A stretch of DNA of 64,000 nucleotides from Sphingomonas corticis. Its GTDB lineage: Bacteria > Pseudomonadota > Alphaproteobacteria > Sphingomonadales > Sphingomonadaceae. Below, piece by piece: positions 25,309 to 33,108 of the stretch. The position numbers and the translations under genes were made by a program. The stretch spans positions 62,001 through 126,000 of the forward strand of contig NZ_JAAVJH010000002.1 in NCBI RefSeq assembly GCF_012035195.1, written 5' to 3'. A model generated the notes under the pieces. It did no database searches, was not told where the DNA came from, and saw only the letters and a program-made list of their open reading frames with translations. How positions within the stretch are numbered: the first letter of the stretch is position 1; each line of letters opens with the position of its first letter.

Positions 25309-25423
25309 CGTTCCCGTCGGCGCGAGCTTGTCGAGACCGCGTCTCCCTCGCTAGGGGTCGAGCCCTATACCAGCGGCACCTTCGTCGGGCCTGAGCGAAG
25401 TCGCAGGCAAGGCGCGGGTGGCT

Positions 25424-25447
25424 GTGCTTCGACTTCGCTCAGCACGA
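25424..25447. repeat. Dispersed palindromic repeat, family B (copy 2)
   Basis: GTGCTTCGACTTCGCTCAGC plus ACGA in the hemE-hemJ gap (25309-25487). It matches the reverse complement of 5890-5914 at 23 of 24 positions. A flanking ctgagcacgaacgggg at 25455 and a tcgggcctgagcgaagtcg at 25384 suggest a cluster of related copies. The gap has no gene. Confidence 0.8.
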
Positions 25448-25487
25448 TCGGGGGCTGAGCACGAACGGGGATGGTCGGACGGTGGAC

Positions 25488-25943
25488 ATGATCGGTTTCC
25501 TGGGCGCGACGTATCTGTGGATCAAGGCGGCGCACGTCATCTTCGTCATCTTCTGGATGGCGGGGCTGTTCATGCTGCCGCGCTACCTCGTCTATCATCA
25601 GGAGCGCCTGTCCGACCCGGTCGAGGCGGCGCGCTGGGTGGATCGCGAGACGAAGCTGCGGCGCATCATCCTGACGCCGGCGATGGTGATCGTGTGGCTG
25701 CTGGGCATCGCGCTGGCGCTGAACGCGGGGATCGCCGACGGGACGCCGGGGCTCGGCTGGCTCCACGCGAAGATCCTCGTCGTGTTCCTGCTGTCGGGCT
25801 ATCACGGCTGGGCGGTCGGCTATGCGAGGAAGCTGGCGGCGGGGCGCGCGAGCGTCGCCAACCGGACGCTGCGGATGCTGAACGAGGTGCCCGCGCTGGC
25901 CGCGGTGCTGGCGGTGGTGCTGGTGATCGTGCGGCCGTTCTGA
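25488..25943 (+). CDS. hemJ: Protoporphyrinogen IX oxidase HemJ (CopD-like membrane protein)
   Basis: A 151-residue four-helix inner-membrane protein of the HemJ/UPF0093 family, which oxidises protoporphyrinogen IX to protoporphyrin IX. Helices appear around residues 5-30 (YLWIKAAHVIFVIFWMAGLF), 60-80, 90-110 and 130-150. The motif KAAHVIFVIFWMAGLFMLPR with its His and the later KILVVFLLSGYHGWAVGYAR are typical. GTG 25482 is an alternative start, two codons upstream. It lies between hemE and rho, the order seen in other alphaproteobacteria. Confidence 0.88.
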   Translation: MIGFLGATYLWIKAAHVIFVIFWMAGLFMLPRYLVYHQERLSDPVEAARWVDRETKLRRIILTPAMVIVWLLGIALALNAGIADGTPGLGWLHAKILVVFLLSGYHGWAVGYARKLAAGRASVANRTLRMLNEVPALAAVLAVVLVIVRPF

Positions 25944-26108
25944 CCGGCTTGACGAAGCGCCGGGCGAATCCTACGTCGGTGGCACGGTGACGCCGCGGTT
26001 CTCGCGGCCTGCCGCCTCCTCCAGCTTCGTCCTTCGAGCGTCCTCTTCGCCGACCGAGCTACTCCCCTTACGACAGGCGCGGGGTTCCGCGCGATCCGGA
26101 TACCGTCC

Positions 26109-27365
26109 ATGCACCTGAAAGACCTGAAGAAGAAGGCACCTGCCGAGCTCGTCCAGCTGGCCGAGGAACTGGGCGTCGAGGGCGCCTCCACGCTGCGCAA
26201 GCAGGACCTGATGTTCGCCATCCTGCGCGTCCAGGCGGACAACGGCGAGCAGATCATGGGTGAGGGCACGATCGAGGTGCTGCCCGACGGCTTCGGCTTC
26301 CTGCGATCGGCGCAGGCCAATTACCTGGCCGGGCCGGACGACATCTACGTCAGCCCCAATCAGGTGCGCAAACACGCGCTGCGCACCGGCGACACGGTGG
26401 AAGGCGAGATCCGCGGGCCCAAGGACGGCGAGCGCTACTTCGCGCTGACCAAGCTGACCCAGGTCAATTTCGAGGAACCCGAGCGGGTTCGCCACCGCGT
26501 CAACTTCGACAATCTGACGCCGCTCTATCCCGACGAGCGGCTGAAGCTGGAGATCGAGGACCCGACGATCAAGGACAAGTCGGGCCGCGTGCTGGACGTG
26601 GTCGCGCCGCTGGGCAAGGGACAGCGCTGCCTGATCGTGGCGCCGCCGCGCGTCGGCAAGACGATCATGATGCAGAACATCGCGCGCGCGATTTCGCACA
26701 ACCATCCCGAGGTATTCCTGCTGGTCCTGCTGATCGACGAGCGGCCCGAGGAAGTCACCGACATGCAGCGCACGGTGAACGGCGAGGTCGTGTCGTCGAC
26801 CTTCGACGAGCCGGCGACGCGCCACGTGCAGGTGGCGGAGATGGTGATCGAGAAGGCCAAGCGGCTGGTCGAGCACAAGAAGGACGTGGTGATCCTGCTC
26901 GACAACATCACTCGCCTGGGCCGCGCCTACAATACGGTGGTGCCCTCGTCGGGCAAGGTGCTGACCGGCGGCGTCGACGCCAACGCGCTGCAGCGGCCCA
27001 AGCGCTTCTTCGGCGCGGCGCGCAACATCGAGGAGGGCGGGTCGCTGACCATCATCTCCACCTCGCTGATCGACACCGGCAGCCGCATGGACGAGGTGAT
27101 CTTCGAGGAGTTCAAGGGCACCGGCAACGCCGAGATCGTGCTGGACCGCAAGGTTTCCGACAAGCGCATCTTCCCGGCGATCGACGTGTCCAAGTCGGGC
27201 ACGCGCAAGGAAGAGCTGCTGGTCGAGAAGGACAAATTGTCGAAGATGTGGGTGCTGCGCCGCATCCTGATGCAGATGGGCACCGTCGACGCGATGGAAT
27301 TCCTGCTGGGCAAGATGAAGGATTCGAAGACCAACGAGGACTTCTTCGCGAGCATGAACCAGTAG
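26109..27365 (+). CDS. rho: Transcription termination factor Rho
   Basis: Hexameric RNA helicase that ends transcription. The 418-residue protein starts [20 protein letters not shown] and has an N-terminal OB-fold RNA-binding region containing [20 protein letters not shown]. The Walker A motif is [18 protein letters not shown], Walker B lies in [19 protein letters not shown], and [16 protein letters not shown] follows the family. The 165-base leader from 25944 holds no gene; Rho often autoregulates through its leader in other bacteria, which was not checked here. A GC hairpin follows the stop. Confidence 0.98.
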   Translation: MHLKDLKKKAPAELVQLAEELGVEGASTLRKQDLMFAILRVQADNGEQIMGEGTIEVLPDGFGFLRSAQANYLAGPDDIYVSPNQVRKHALRTGDTVEGEIRGPKDGERYFALTKLTQVNFEEPERVRHRVNFDNLTPLYPDERLKLEIEDPTIKDKSGRVLDVVAPLGKGQRCLIVAPPRVGKTIMMQNIARAISHNHPEVFLLVLLIDERPEEVTDMQRTVNGEVVSSTFDEPATRHVQVAEMVIEKAKRLVEHKKDVVILLDNITRLGRAYNTVVPSSGKVLTGGVDANALQRPKRFFGAARNIEEGGSLTIISTSLIDTGSRMDEVIFEEFKGTGNAEIVLDRKVSDKRIFPAIDVSKSGTRKEELLVEKDKLSKMWVLRRILMQMGTVDAMEFLLGKMKDSKTNEDFFASMNQ

Positions 27366-27366
27366 A

Positions 27367-27411
27367 CGAGCCCGGCCCGCGCCATGCTGGCGCGGGAGTC
27401 GGGCCGGCTCG
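27367..27411 (+). terminator. GC-rich hairpin after rho
   Basis: CCCGCGCCA / TGGCGCGGG form a perfect 9-bp stem with a TGC loop, extended by CGAG...CCGG pairing with CCGG...CTCG. It begins two bases after the rho stop and lacks a T-run, so it may work as an mRNA-stabilising end or as a rho-dependent stop. Confidence 0.5.
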
Positions 27412-27436
27412 GGCGGCGGGTCGGCAACGCCGAACC

Positions 27437-27465
27437 CGTCCGACGACGCGGCTTCGCCGCGGCGC
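27437..27465. repeat. Dispersed GC-rich repeat, family C (copy 1)
   Basis: A 29-base core (CGTCCGACGACGCGGCTTCG plus CCGCGGCGC) in the rho-TerC gap. It matches 29281-29309 at 28 of 29 positions in the same orientation. The flanks (gcgggtcgg...cgaac) are also shared in part. It contains the small hairpin GCGGC-TTC-GCCGC. Confidence 0.8.
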
Positions 27466-27480
27466 GCTACCAGACAGCCG

Positions 27481-27567
27481 CCCTCACCCTTCCCACCGGC
27501 TGCGCCGGGCCCCTTCCCTCTCCCATCGGGAGAGGGAGGGAGGCGCGAAGCGCCGGAAGGGTGAGGG
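27481..27567. repeat. Nested inverted repeat before the TerC-family gene
   Basis: CCCTCACCCTTCC (27481-27493) pairs with GGAAGGGTGAGGG (27555-27567). An inner CCCTCTCCC (27516-27524) pairs with GGGAGAGGG (27528-27536) with an ATC loop. It is like the 9045-9154 element in design but different in sequence. Confidence 0.75.
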
Positions 27568-27618
27568 CGACCGCGGTGATGCTTCCCCCCGCCCCCTTCG
27601 CGCGTTAGGGCGCGCGTC

Positions 27619-28338
27619 ATGCTGATCGAGCTTCTTTCCGCCGCTGCCGCGCAGGGTCCCGGGTCGCTGGGCGACATCTGGCAGCATATCGTCGCCGACT
27701 TCTCGAACATCACCGATCCCAGGGCGCTCGCGACCTTCGGGTCGGTGCTGATGATCGACCTGGTGCTGGCAGGCGACAATGCGATCGTCGTCGGCGCGCT
27801 TGCCGCGGGACTGCCGTCGGACCAGCGCCGGAAGGTGATCCTGATCGGTATCGGCGCGGCGCTGGTGCTGCGCATCGCCTTCGCGCTGATCGTCACCTGG
27901 CTGATGGGGATCGTCGGCCTGATTTTCGCCGGCGGGCTCTTGCTGCTGTGGGTGAGCTGGAAATTCTGGCGCGAGATCCGCAGCGGCGGGCACGCCGCCG
28001 ACGCGGTGGACGGGGAGGAGACATCGGGTCTGAAGCCGGCGAAGAGCTTCGCCGGCGCGGCCTGGGCAGTGGCGGTGGCCGACGTGTCGATGAGCCTCGA
28101 CAACGTCCTTGCCGTGGCCGGTGCGGCGCGCGAGCATCCCGGCATCCTCGTCGTCGGTCTGCTGCTCTCCGTCGCGCTGATGGGGCTGGCCGCGAACTTC
28201 ATCGCGCGGATCATCGATCGCTACCGCTGGATCGCCTATATCGGCCTCGCCGTGATCGTCTTCGTCGCGTTCCGCATGATCTACGAGGGCTGGGTCGGCG
28301 GCGAGGGGACGATCGGGCTGGCCTCGCTGTTCGGCTGA
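27619..28338 (+). CDS. TerC family integral membrane protein (YjbE-type putative metal transporter)
   Basis: A 239-residue polytopic membrane protein with about seven helices and the two family Asp motifs LMIDLVLAGDNAIVVGALAA and AVADVSMSLDNVLAVAGAAR. The helices between and after them include ALVLRIAFALIVTWLMGIVG and LLSVALMGLAANFIARIID. Members of this family export manganese or handle tellurite stress; the substrate here is unknown. It follows rho by a repeat-filled 253-base gap and precedes lolA in the same direction. Confidence 0.88.
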   Translation: MLIELLSAAAAQGPGSLGDIWQHIVADFSNITDPRALATFGSVLMIDLVLAGDNAIVVGALAAGLPSDQRRKVILIGIGAALVLRIAFALIVTWLMGIVGLIFAGGLLLLWVSWKFWREIRSGGHAADAVDGEETSGLKPAKSFAGAAWAVAVADVSMSLDNVLAVAGAAREHPGILVVGLLLSVALMGLAANFIARIIDRYRWIAYIGLAVIVFVAFRMIYEGWVGGEGTIGLASLFG

Positions 28339-28393
28339 GGCGGATCGGCCGGGTTCACGGCGCGTTCAACGCGGCTGCCGCATCGCCGTGGAG

Positions 28394-29017
28394 ATGAGAA
28401 ACGTGAACCCGATCCTTCCGCTCGCCACCGCCGTCGCCCTGCTTGCCGCGCCCGCGGTGGCGCAGGCGCCCGCGGGCGAGCTGGTGCAGGTGCAGCGGCA
28501 CCTGGCGCAGACGGAAACGATGACCGCCGAGTTCACGCAGACCGACCGCAACGGCCGGGTGCTGACGGGCACGCTGACGCTGAAGAAGCCGGGCAAGATC
28601 CGCTTCCAATATCAGAAGGGTGTGCCGCTGCTGATCGTGGGCGACGGCAAGGCGCTGACCTTCGTCGACTATTCGGTGAAGCAGGTGCAGCGCTGGCCGA
28701 TCGGCAACTCGCCGCTGGGCGTGCTGCTCGATCCCAATCGCGACATCTCGCGCTACGCCAAGGTGGTGCCCTCGGTCAATCCGAACGTCCTGTCGGTCGA
28801 GGCGTACGACCCCAAGCATCCCGAATACGGTCGCATCACGCTGGTGATGGCCAAGAGCGGGTCGGCACCGGCGGGGTTGATGCTGCAAGGCTGGGTGGCG
28901 CTGGACAGCCAGGGGAATCGCACGACGATCCGGCTGGCCAACCAGCGCTTCAACGCGCCCGTGAGCGACGGAACGTTCCGCTGGAACGACCCGCGGAGGC
29001 AGGGACGCGCGGGATGA
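28394..29017 (+). CDS. lolA: LolA-family outer-membrane lipoprotein carrier protein
   Basis: Periplasmic chaperone that carries lipoproteins from LolCDE to the outer membrane. The 207-residue protein has a signal peptide (ILPLATAVALLAAPAVAQA) and the LolA features TMTAEFTQTDRNGRVLTGTL, KKPGKIRFQYQKGVPLLIVG and NSPLGVLLDPNRDISRYAKV. GGAG at 28390-28393 would better serve a GTG at 28403 than the ATG at 28394; GTG 28388 is a third option. A 17-bp perfect inverted repeat follows directly after the stop. xth lies downstream after a 433-base gap. Confidence 0.88.
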   Translation: MRNVNPILPLATAVALLAAPAVAQAPAGELVQVQRHLAQTETMTAEFTQTDRNGRVLTGTLTLKKPGKIRFQYQKGVPLLIVGDGKALTFVDYSVKQVQRWPIGNSPLGVLLDPNRDISRYAKVVPSVNPNVLSVEAYDPKHPEYGRITLVMAKSGSAPAGLMLQGWVALDSQGNRTTIRLANQRFNAPVSDGTFRWNDPRRQGRAG

Positions 29018-29059
29018 CGCCAACATGAACGATCCAGAGCGCGATCGTTCATGTTGGCG
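29018..29059. repeat. Perfect 17-bp inverted repeat directly after lolA
   Basis: CGCCAACATGAACGATC (29018-29034) pairs perfectly with GATCGTTCATGTTGGCG (29043-29059) around an 8-base loop. It begins on the base after the lolA TGA. There is no T-run, so it looks like an operator-type dyad or an mRNA 3' structure rather than a standard terminator. Confidence 0.8.
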
Positions 29060-29184
29060 ACAGGCTTCGCTGCGTAGAAGCGGTGCTGCGGACGTGAGGG
29101 GCTGATCGAGGATTTCCCCCTGTTGCCTTCGGCAGCACCCACGCCCCGCCTGCGTGACGAACGTCAGGTCGGCCCTCGCTCCTT

Positions 29185-29206
29185 GCCCCCGGAGCGGGGG
29201 CCTTTT
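29185..29206 (+). terminator. Rho-independent terminator-like hairpin
   Basis: GCCCCCG (29185-29191) and CGGGGGC (29195-29201) pair with a GAG loop and are followed by TTTT (29203-29206). It is the likely transcript end for lolA. Confidence 0.65.
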
Positions 29207-29280
29207 CGCGCAGGGCGGCTGCGCGTGGCGAAGCAGCGCGCAGACTCGCCCAAGCGCGGCCGGCGGGTCGCGGAGCGAAC

Positions 29281-29309
29281 CGTCCGACGACGCGGCTCCG
29301 CCGCGGCGC
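29281..29309. repeat. Dispersed GC-rich repeat, family C (copy 2)
   Basis: Matches 27437-27465 at 28 of 29 positions (C for T in the hairpin loop) and lies in the same orientation about 1.8 kb away. The lolA and TerC genes lie between the two copies. Confidence 0.8.
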
Positions 29310-29450
29310 CACCCCGCTTGGGCTTCGACTTCGCTCACCCCGGACGGTGGTTGGGGACAGGCGGCCAACAAAGTCGGTGCTTCGACAGGCGCGGCACGAA
29401 CGGGAGCGTGACGGTTGTCCCGTTGCACGTGGCGTTCTACGCGGACCTTG

Positions 29451-30233
29451 ATGAAGATCGCCTCGTGGAACATCAACTCCGTTCGCTTCCGCCTCGACAT
29501 CGTCGAGCGCTTCCTGCGCGAGGCGGCACCCGACGTGCTGTGCCTGCAGGAGACGAAGGTGATCGACGCGGACTTTCCGCTCGGCGCCTTCCGAGACCTG
29601 GGCTACGAGCACGTCCTGCTCCACGGGCAGCGGATGCACCACGGCGTGGCGATCGTCAGCCGGGTGCCGGTGGAGGAGGACGACCGGCTCGACTGGCAGG
29701 CGAACCGGGAGGCGCGGCACATCGGCGTGCGGTTGCCGGGCGGCGTTCGGCTGGAGAACGTCTACGTTCCCGCCGGCGGCGACGTGCCCGATCGCGACGT
29801 GAACCCGAAGTTCGGGCAGAAGCTGGATTTCGTCGAGCGGATGACGCGCTGGTCGCAAGCGCTGTCGTGCCCGACGATCCTGGTCGGCGACTTCAACATC
29901 GCGCCGCTGCCCAGCGACGTGTGGAGCCACAAGGCGCTGCTGAAGGTGGTGAGCCACACGCCGTTCGAGGTGGAGGCGCTGGACCGGTTGAAGGCGTCGA
30001 ACGACTGGGTGGACCTGGGCCGCCACTTCCACCCCGCGCCGGCACGGCTGCACACGTGGTGGAGCTATCGCTCGCCCGATTGGACGAAGAACGACCGCGG
30101 GCGGCGGCTGGATCATCAGTGGGCGACCGGCGACGTGGCGAAGACGGCGGTGGCGCATACGGTGTTCGAGAGCTGCCGCAGCTGGCTGAAGCCGTCCGAC
30201 CACGTGCCGATCATGACCGAGTTCGACTGGTGA
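29451..30233 (+). CDS. xth: Exodeoxyribonuclease III / AP endonuclease
   Basis: A 260-residue Mg-dependent AP endonuclease and 3'-5' exonuclease of base-excision repair. It starts MKIASWNINSVRFRLDIVER. Catalytic landmarks are the Glu in DVLCLQETKVIDADFPLGAF, VYVPAGGDVPDRD, LVGDFNIAPLPSDVWSHKAL with Asp and Asn, RRLDHQWATGDV and the terminal SDHVPIMTEF with the catalytic Asp-His. ATG 29451 removes a 12-residue unrelated extension. It overlaps the ribA GTG by four bases (GTGA), so the two are coupled. Confidence 0.95.
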   Translation: MKIASWNINSVRFRLDIVERFLREAAPDVLCLQETKVIDADFPLGAFRDLGYEHVLLHGQRMHHGVAIVSRVPVEEDDRLDWQANREARHIGVRLPGGVRLENVYVPAGGDVPDRDVNPKFGQKLDFVERMTRWSQALSCPTILVGDFNIAPLPSDVWSHKALLKVVSHTPFEVEALDRLKASNDWVDLGRHFHPAPARLHTWWSYRSPDWTKNDRGRRLDHQWATGDVAKTAVAHTVFESCRSWLKPSDHVPIMTEFDW

Positions 30234-31288
30234 GCGCGCGCGACGCCGCCCGCGCGATCGACGCGATGCGGCGCGGCTGGCCCGTGGCGATCCGCGCGCC
30301 GGGCGAGGCGCTGCTGACGCTGCTGGCGATCGAGACGGCCGACGAGGGGCGGCTCGCCACCTTCGCACCCGGCGGCGACTATGCGCTGCTGATCTCCAGC
30401 GGGCGGGCGGAGACGCTGAAGCTGACCAACCAGCGCGCCGCCGCCGATCCCGACGCGCCCGTGGTCGTCGAGAAGGCGCCCTGGTTCGACATGGCGCTGG
30501 CGACCGCGCTGGCCGATCCGCAGCTGGACCTCGCCACCCCGCTGAAGGGACCGTTCCGCACACTGGAGCCGGCGCAGCCGCGGGCGATGGCGGCGGCGCT
30601 GCGGCTCGCCCGGATCGCGGGGCTGCTGCCCGCCTTCGTCGTGGGCGGGACCGACCCGGCGGTGACGCTGGATGCCGCCGACGTGGACGCGCACGAGGAT
30701 GCGGCGCGGCTGGCCATTGCGGTGCGCGCGCGGCTGCCGGTGGCGCAGGCGGAGGATGCGGAGATCGTCGCGTTCCGCTCGCCGGAGAGCGCGGACGAGC
30801 ACATCGCGCTGCTGATCGGCCAGCCCGACGGCACCGCGCCGCTGGTGCGGCTGCACAGCGAGTGCCTGACCGGCGACGTGCTCGGCAGCCTGAAATGCGA
30901 TTGCGGACCGCAGCTGGACGCCGCCATCGCCGCGATCCGGCGGGCGGGTTGGGGCATCCTGCTGTACCTGCGGCAGGAGGGGCGCGGCATCGGCCTGGTC
31001 AACAAGCTGCGCGCCTATGCGCTGCAGGATCAGGGATTCGACACGGTCGACGCGAATACGCGGCTGGGCTTCGCGATCGACGCGCGCGATTTCGGCGTGG
31101 CGGCGCGGATGCTGGTGCTGCTGGGACAGGAGCGGGTGCGGCTGCTGACGAACAACCCCGCCAAGGTCGCGGGGCTGGAGGCGGCAGGGGTGCGCGTGGT
31201 GGAGCGGGTGCCGCACGCGCTGCCCGCCAACCCGCACAACGCCCGCTATCTGGCGACGAAGCGCGACCGGACCGGGCACCAACTGTAG
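30230..31288 (+). CDS. ribA: GTP cyclohydrolase II with degenerate N-terminal RibB-like domain
   Basis: First committed step of riboflavin synthesis from GTP. The C-terminal domain has the zinc cysteines C212, C223 and C225 in HSECLTGDVLGSLKCDCGPQ, the QEGRGIGLVNKLRAYALQD catalytic block and the TNNPAKVAGLEAAGVRVVER region. The first 170 residues recall the DHBP-synthase (RibB) fold, but the acidic residues and the DxxxRE motif of active RibB are not visible, so this half looks non-catalytic. Length is 352 residues. The start is GTG 30230, overlapping the xth stop. Confidence 0.92.
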   Translation: MSARDAARAIDAMRRGWPVAIRAPGEALLTLLAIETADEGRLATFAPGGDYALLISSGRAETLKLTNQRAAADPDAPVVVEKAPWFDMALATALADPQLDLATPLKGPFRTLEPAQPRAMAAALRLARIAGLLPAFVVGGTDPAVTLDAADVDAHEDAARLAIAVRARLPVAQAEDAEIVAFRSPESADEHIALLIGQPDGTAPLVRLHSECLTGDVLGSLKCDCGPQLDAAIAAIRRAGWGILLYLRQEGRGIGLVNKLRAYALQDQGFDTVDANTRLGFAIDARDFGVAARMLVLLGQERVRLLTNNPAKVAGLEAAGVRVVERVPHALPANPHNARYLATKRDRTGHQL

Positions 31289-31336
31289 TTGCGCGGCGCG
31301 ACTTGCCCCGCGCGCACGGTTGAATCGGCGGCGCTC

Positions 31337-32017
31337 ATGCGGCATGGCGCGGGGATGGTTCCCCTTTCGTTCGGTGGTCACGAGTTCGCGGCGATGCCGC
31401 AGGGGGCGCTGTTCTGGCCCGCGCGGCGCGCGCTGCTGCTGGCCGACCTGCACCTGGAAAAGGCGAGCTGGTTCGCGCGCGGCGGGCAGATGCTGCCGCC
31501 GTATGATTCGATCGCCACGCTGGCCGACGTCGCCGCGCTGGTCGCCGCGACGGGCGCTCGGGAGATGTGGTGCCTGGGGGACAGCTTCCACGACCCGGCG
31601 GGCTGCGCGCGCCTGCCGGAACGGGCGCGCGACCTGCTGACCGGACTGACGGGGGCGCTGCGCTGGACATGGATCACCGGCAACCACGACCGCGTCTACG
31701 TCGACCGCTGCGGCGGCGAGGTGGCGGAGGAGGCGGTGGTGGACGGCATCGTGCTTCGCCACGAGGCGATGGCGGGCGAGGAGCGCGCGGAGATGTCCGG
31801 CCATTTCCATCCCAAGCTGCGCGTGCGCGTGCGCGGCAAGCTGGTGTCGCGGCGCTGCTTCGTCGCGACCGGGCGCAAGCTGATCTTTCCGGCGTTCGGC
31901 GCGCTGACCGGCGGACTGGACGCCACGCACCCGGCGATCGTGCGCGCCGCGGGGGCACCGGCGGAGGCGCTGGTGGCGGTGGCGGACCGGCTGCTCAGGT
32001 TCCCGTTGGCGGCGTGA
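31337..32017 (+). CDS. pdeM: Ligase-associated DNA damage response metallophosphoesterase PdeM
   Basis: A 226-residue calcineurin-like phosphoesterase. The metal motifs are ADLHLEKASWFARGG (D-x-H), WCLGDSFHDPAG (GD), ITGNHDRVY (GNHD) and MSGHFHPKLRVRVRG (GHxH). The layout fits the PdeM family that normally clusters with a DEXH helicase, an exonuclease and an ATP-dependent ligase. Here those partners lie 25 kb away at 56.7-60.4 kb. M23 of the longer frame (31355) is an alternative start. It overlaps the convergent racemase gene by 23 bases. Confidence 0.88.
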   Translation: MRHGAGMVPLSFGGHEFAAMPQGALFWPARRALLLADLHLEKASWFARGGQMLPPYDSIATLADVAALVAATGAREMWCLGDSFHDPAGCARLPERARDLLTGLTGALRWTWITGNHDRVYVDRCGGEVAEEAVVDGIVLRHEAMAGEERAEMSGHFHPKLRVRVRGKLVSRRCFVATGRKLIFPAFGALTGGLDATHPAIVRAAGAPAEALVAVADRLLRFPLAA

Positions 32018-32702
32018 GCGCGAAGCGCACCGCCGCCGCCGCGTGGAGCGGGGTGGTGTCGAACAGCGGCACCGCCGCATCGCCGGCATCGACCAGCAGG
32101 CCGATCTCCGTGCAGCCGAGCACGATTCCGCCCGAACCCCGCGCCACCAGCCGCGCCATGACGTCTCGATAGGCGAGGCGCGAAGCGTCGGTCACGACGC
32201 CGCGGACCAGCTCGTCGTAGATGATGCGGTGAACGGTGAGGCGATCGGCCGCGTCCGGCACGATCGTCTCGATGCCCCAGCGCGACGCCAGCCGGTCGCG
32301 ATAGAATGCCTGTTCCATGGTGAAGGCGGTGCCGAGCAGGCCCGCGTGGACGATGCCCGCCGCCGCGAGCGCTTCGCCCGCGGCATCGGCGATGTGCAGC
32401 AGCGGGATCGCCGTCGCCTCCTCCATCGCCGGGGCCAGCAGGTGCATCGTGTTGGTGCACAGCACGATCGCCTGCGCGCCCGCACGCTCCAGCGTGCGCG
32501 CCGCGGCGACCATCTCCCGTTCCAGTGCGGGCCAGTCGCCGACGTGCTGGAGCCGGGCGATGTCGGCGAAATCAAGCGAGACCATCACCAGCCGCGCCGA
32601 ATGTTGCCCCCCGAGCGCGTCGCGCACGCCCTCGTTGACGAGGCGATAGTAGAGCGCGCTGCTTTCCCAGCTCATGCCGCCGATCAGGCCGATCGTTCGC
32701 AT
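31995..32702 (-). CDS. Aspartate/glutamate racemase family protein
   Basis: A 235-residue two-Cys amino acid racemase. The first Cys is in AQAIVLCTNTMHLLAPA, the second in SGGIVLGCTEIGLLVD, each in the conserved context. The start MRTIGLIGGMSWESSALYYR is that of the aspartate racemase (YgeA-like) group. It could make D-amino acids for cell wall or signalling; the exact substrate is unknown. It lies five bases after the stop of the 133-residue unknown gene in the ubiH group. Confidence 0.92.
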   Translation of the reverse strand: MRTIGLIGGMSWESSALYYRLVNEGVRDALGGQHSARLVMVSLDFADIARLQHVGDWPALEREMVAAARTLERAGAQAIVLCTNTMHLLAPAMEEATAIPLLHIADAAGEALAAAGIVHAGLLGTAFTMEQAFYRDRLASRWGIETIVPDAADRLTVHRIIYDELVRGVVTDASRLAYRDVMARLVARGSGGIVLGCTEIGLLVDAGDAAVPLFDTTPLHAAAAVRFALTPPTGT

Positions 32703-32706
32703 CCAC

Positions 32707-33108
32707 TCAGTTCTCCGCGACGGGTGCGGGCGGGACGGCGGGGAGCGTGATGCCGAGCCGCGCCGCGCACCAGCGGACGGCGCGATAGTGTCGCGCGCTC
32801 GCCCCGCCGCGGTCGCGGCGGATGCGGCACACGACGGGCGGATCGGCCGCGCCGGGCAGGTAGAAGACCGCGATCTCGCGTCCGTCGGCGGCGTGGCGGG
32901 TGCGCACCGCCAGGCCGCCGCGCAGCAACGGCGCGGGGTCGCGGCCCTGCCACGGCACCAGCCCGCTGGCGGCGACCAGCGCCGCGGCGGTCCGCTCCGG
33001 CGACTCGCCCGCGGGGCGACGCAGCAACTCCGCCACCATGCCGTCGGCAGGCGACGGTTCGGGAAAGCGGGCGACCACCGTTGCGCCCGCGAGCGCGAGC
33101 AGGATCAC
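32707..33108 (-). CDS. Hypothetical protein of the ubiH group (133 aa)
   Basis: The start is GTG 33108, overlapping the ubiH TGA (GTGA). The protein has a short hydrophobic N-terminus (VILLALAGATVVARFPEP) that could be a signal peptide, then RPAGESPERTAAALVAASGL and ADGREIAVFYLPGAADPPVV. It ends with a Cys-containing RIRRDRGGASARHYRAVRW. I do not recognise the family. Context suggests co-expression with ubiH and the racemase. Confidence 0.6.
   Translation of the reverse strand: MILLALAGATVVARFPEPSPADGMVAELLRRPAGESPERTAAALVAASGLVPWQGRDPAPLLRGGLAVRTRHAADGREIAVFYLPGAADPPVVCRIRRDRGGASARHYRAVRWCAARLGITLPAVPPAPVAEN

Larger units (their letters stand above)
29060..29450. other. Gene-free stretch between lolA and xth
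   Basis: No convincing gene on either strand. It contains a terminator-like hairpin (29185-29206), one copy of repeat family C (29281-29309) and fragments related to repeat family B (gcttcgacttcgctcaccc near 29328 and gtgcttcgacagg near 29378). The xth promoter must lie within it but is not recognisable. Confidence 0.6.

Noticed and set aside
29415..29450. Upstream extension of xth by 12 residues
   Set aside because: The extension (MSRCTWRSTRTL) shows no homology, while the family start MKIASWNIN lies at 29451.
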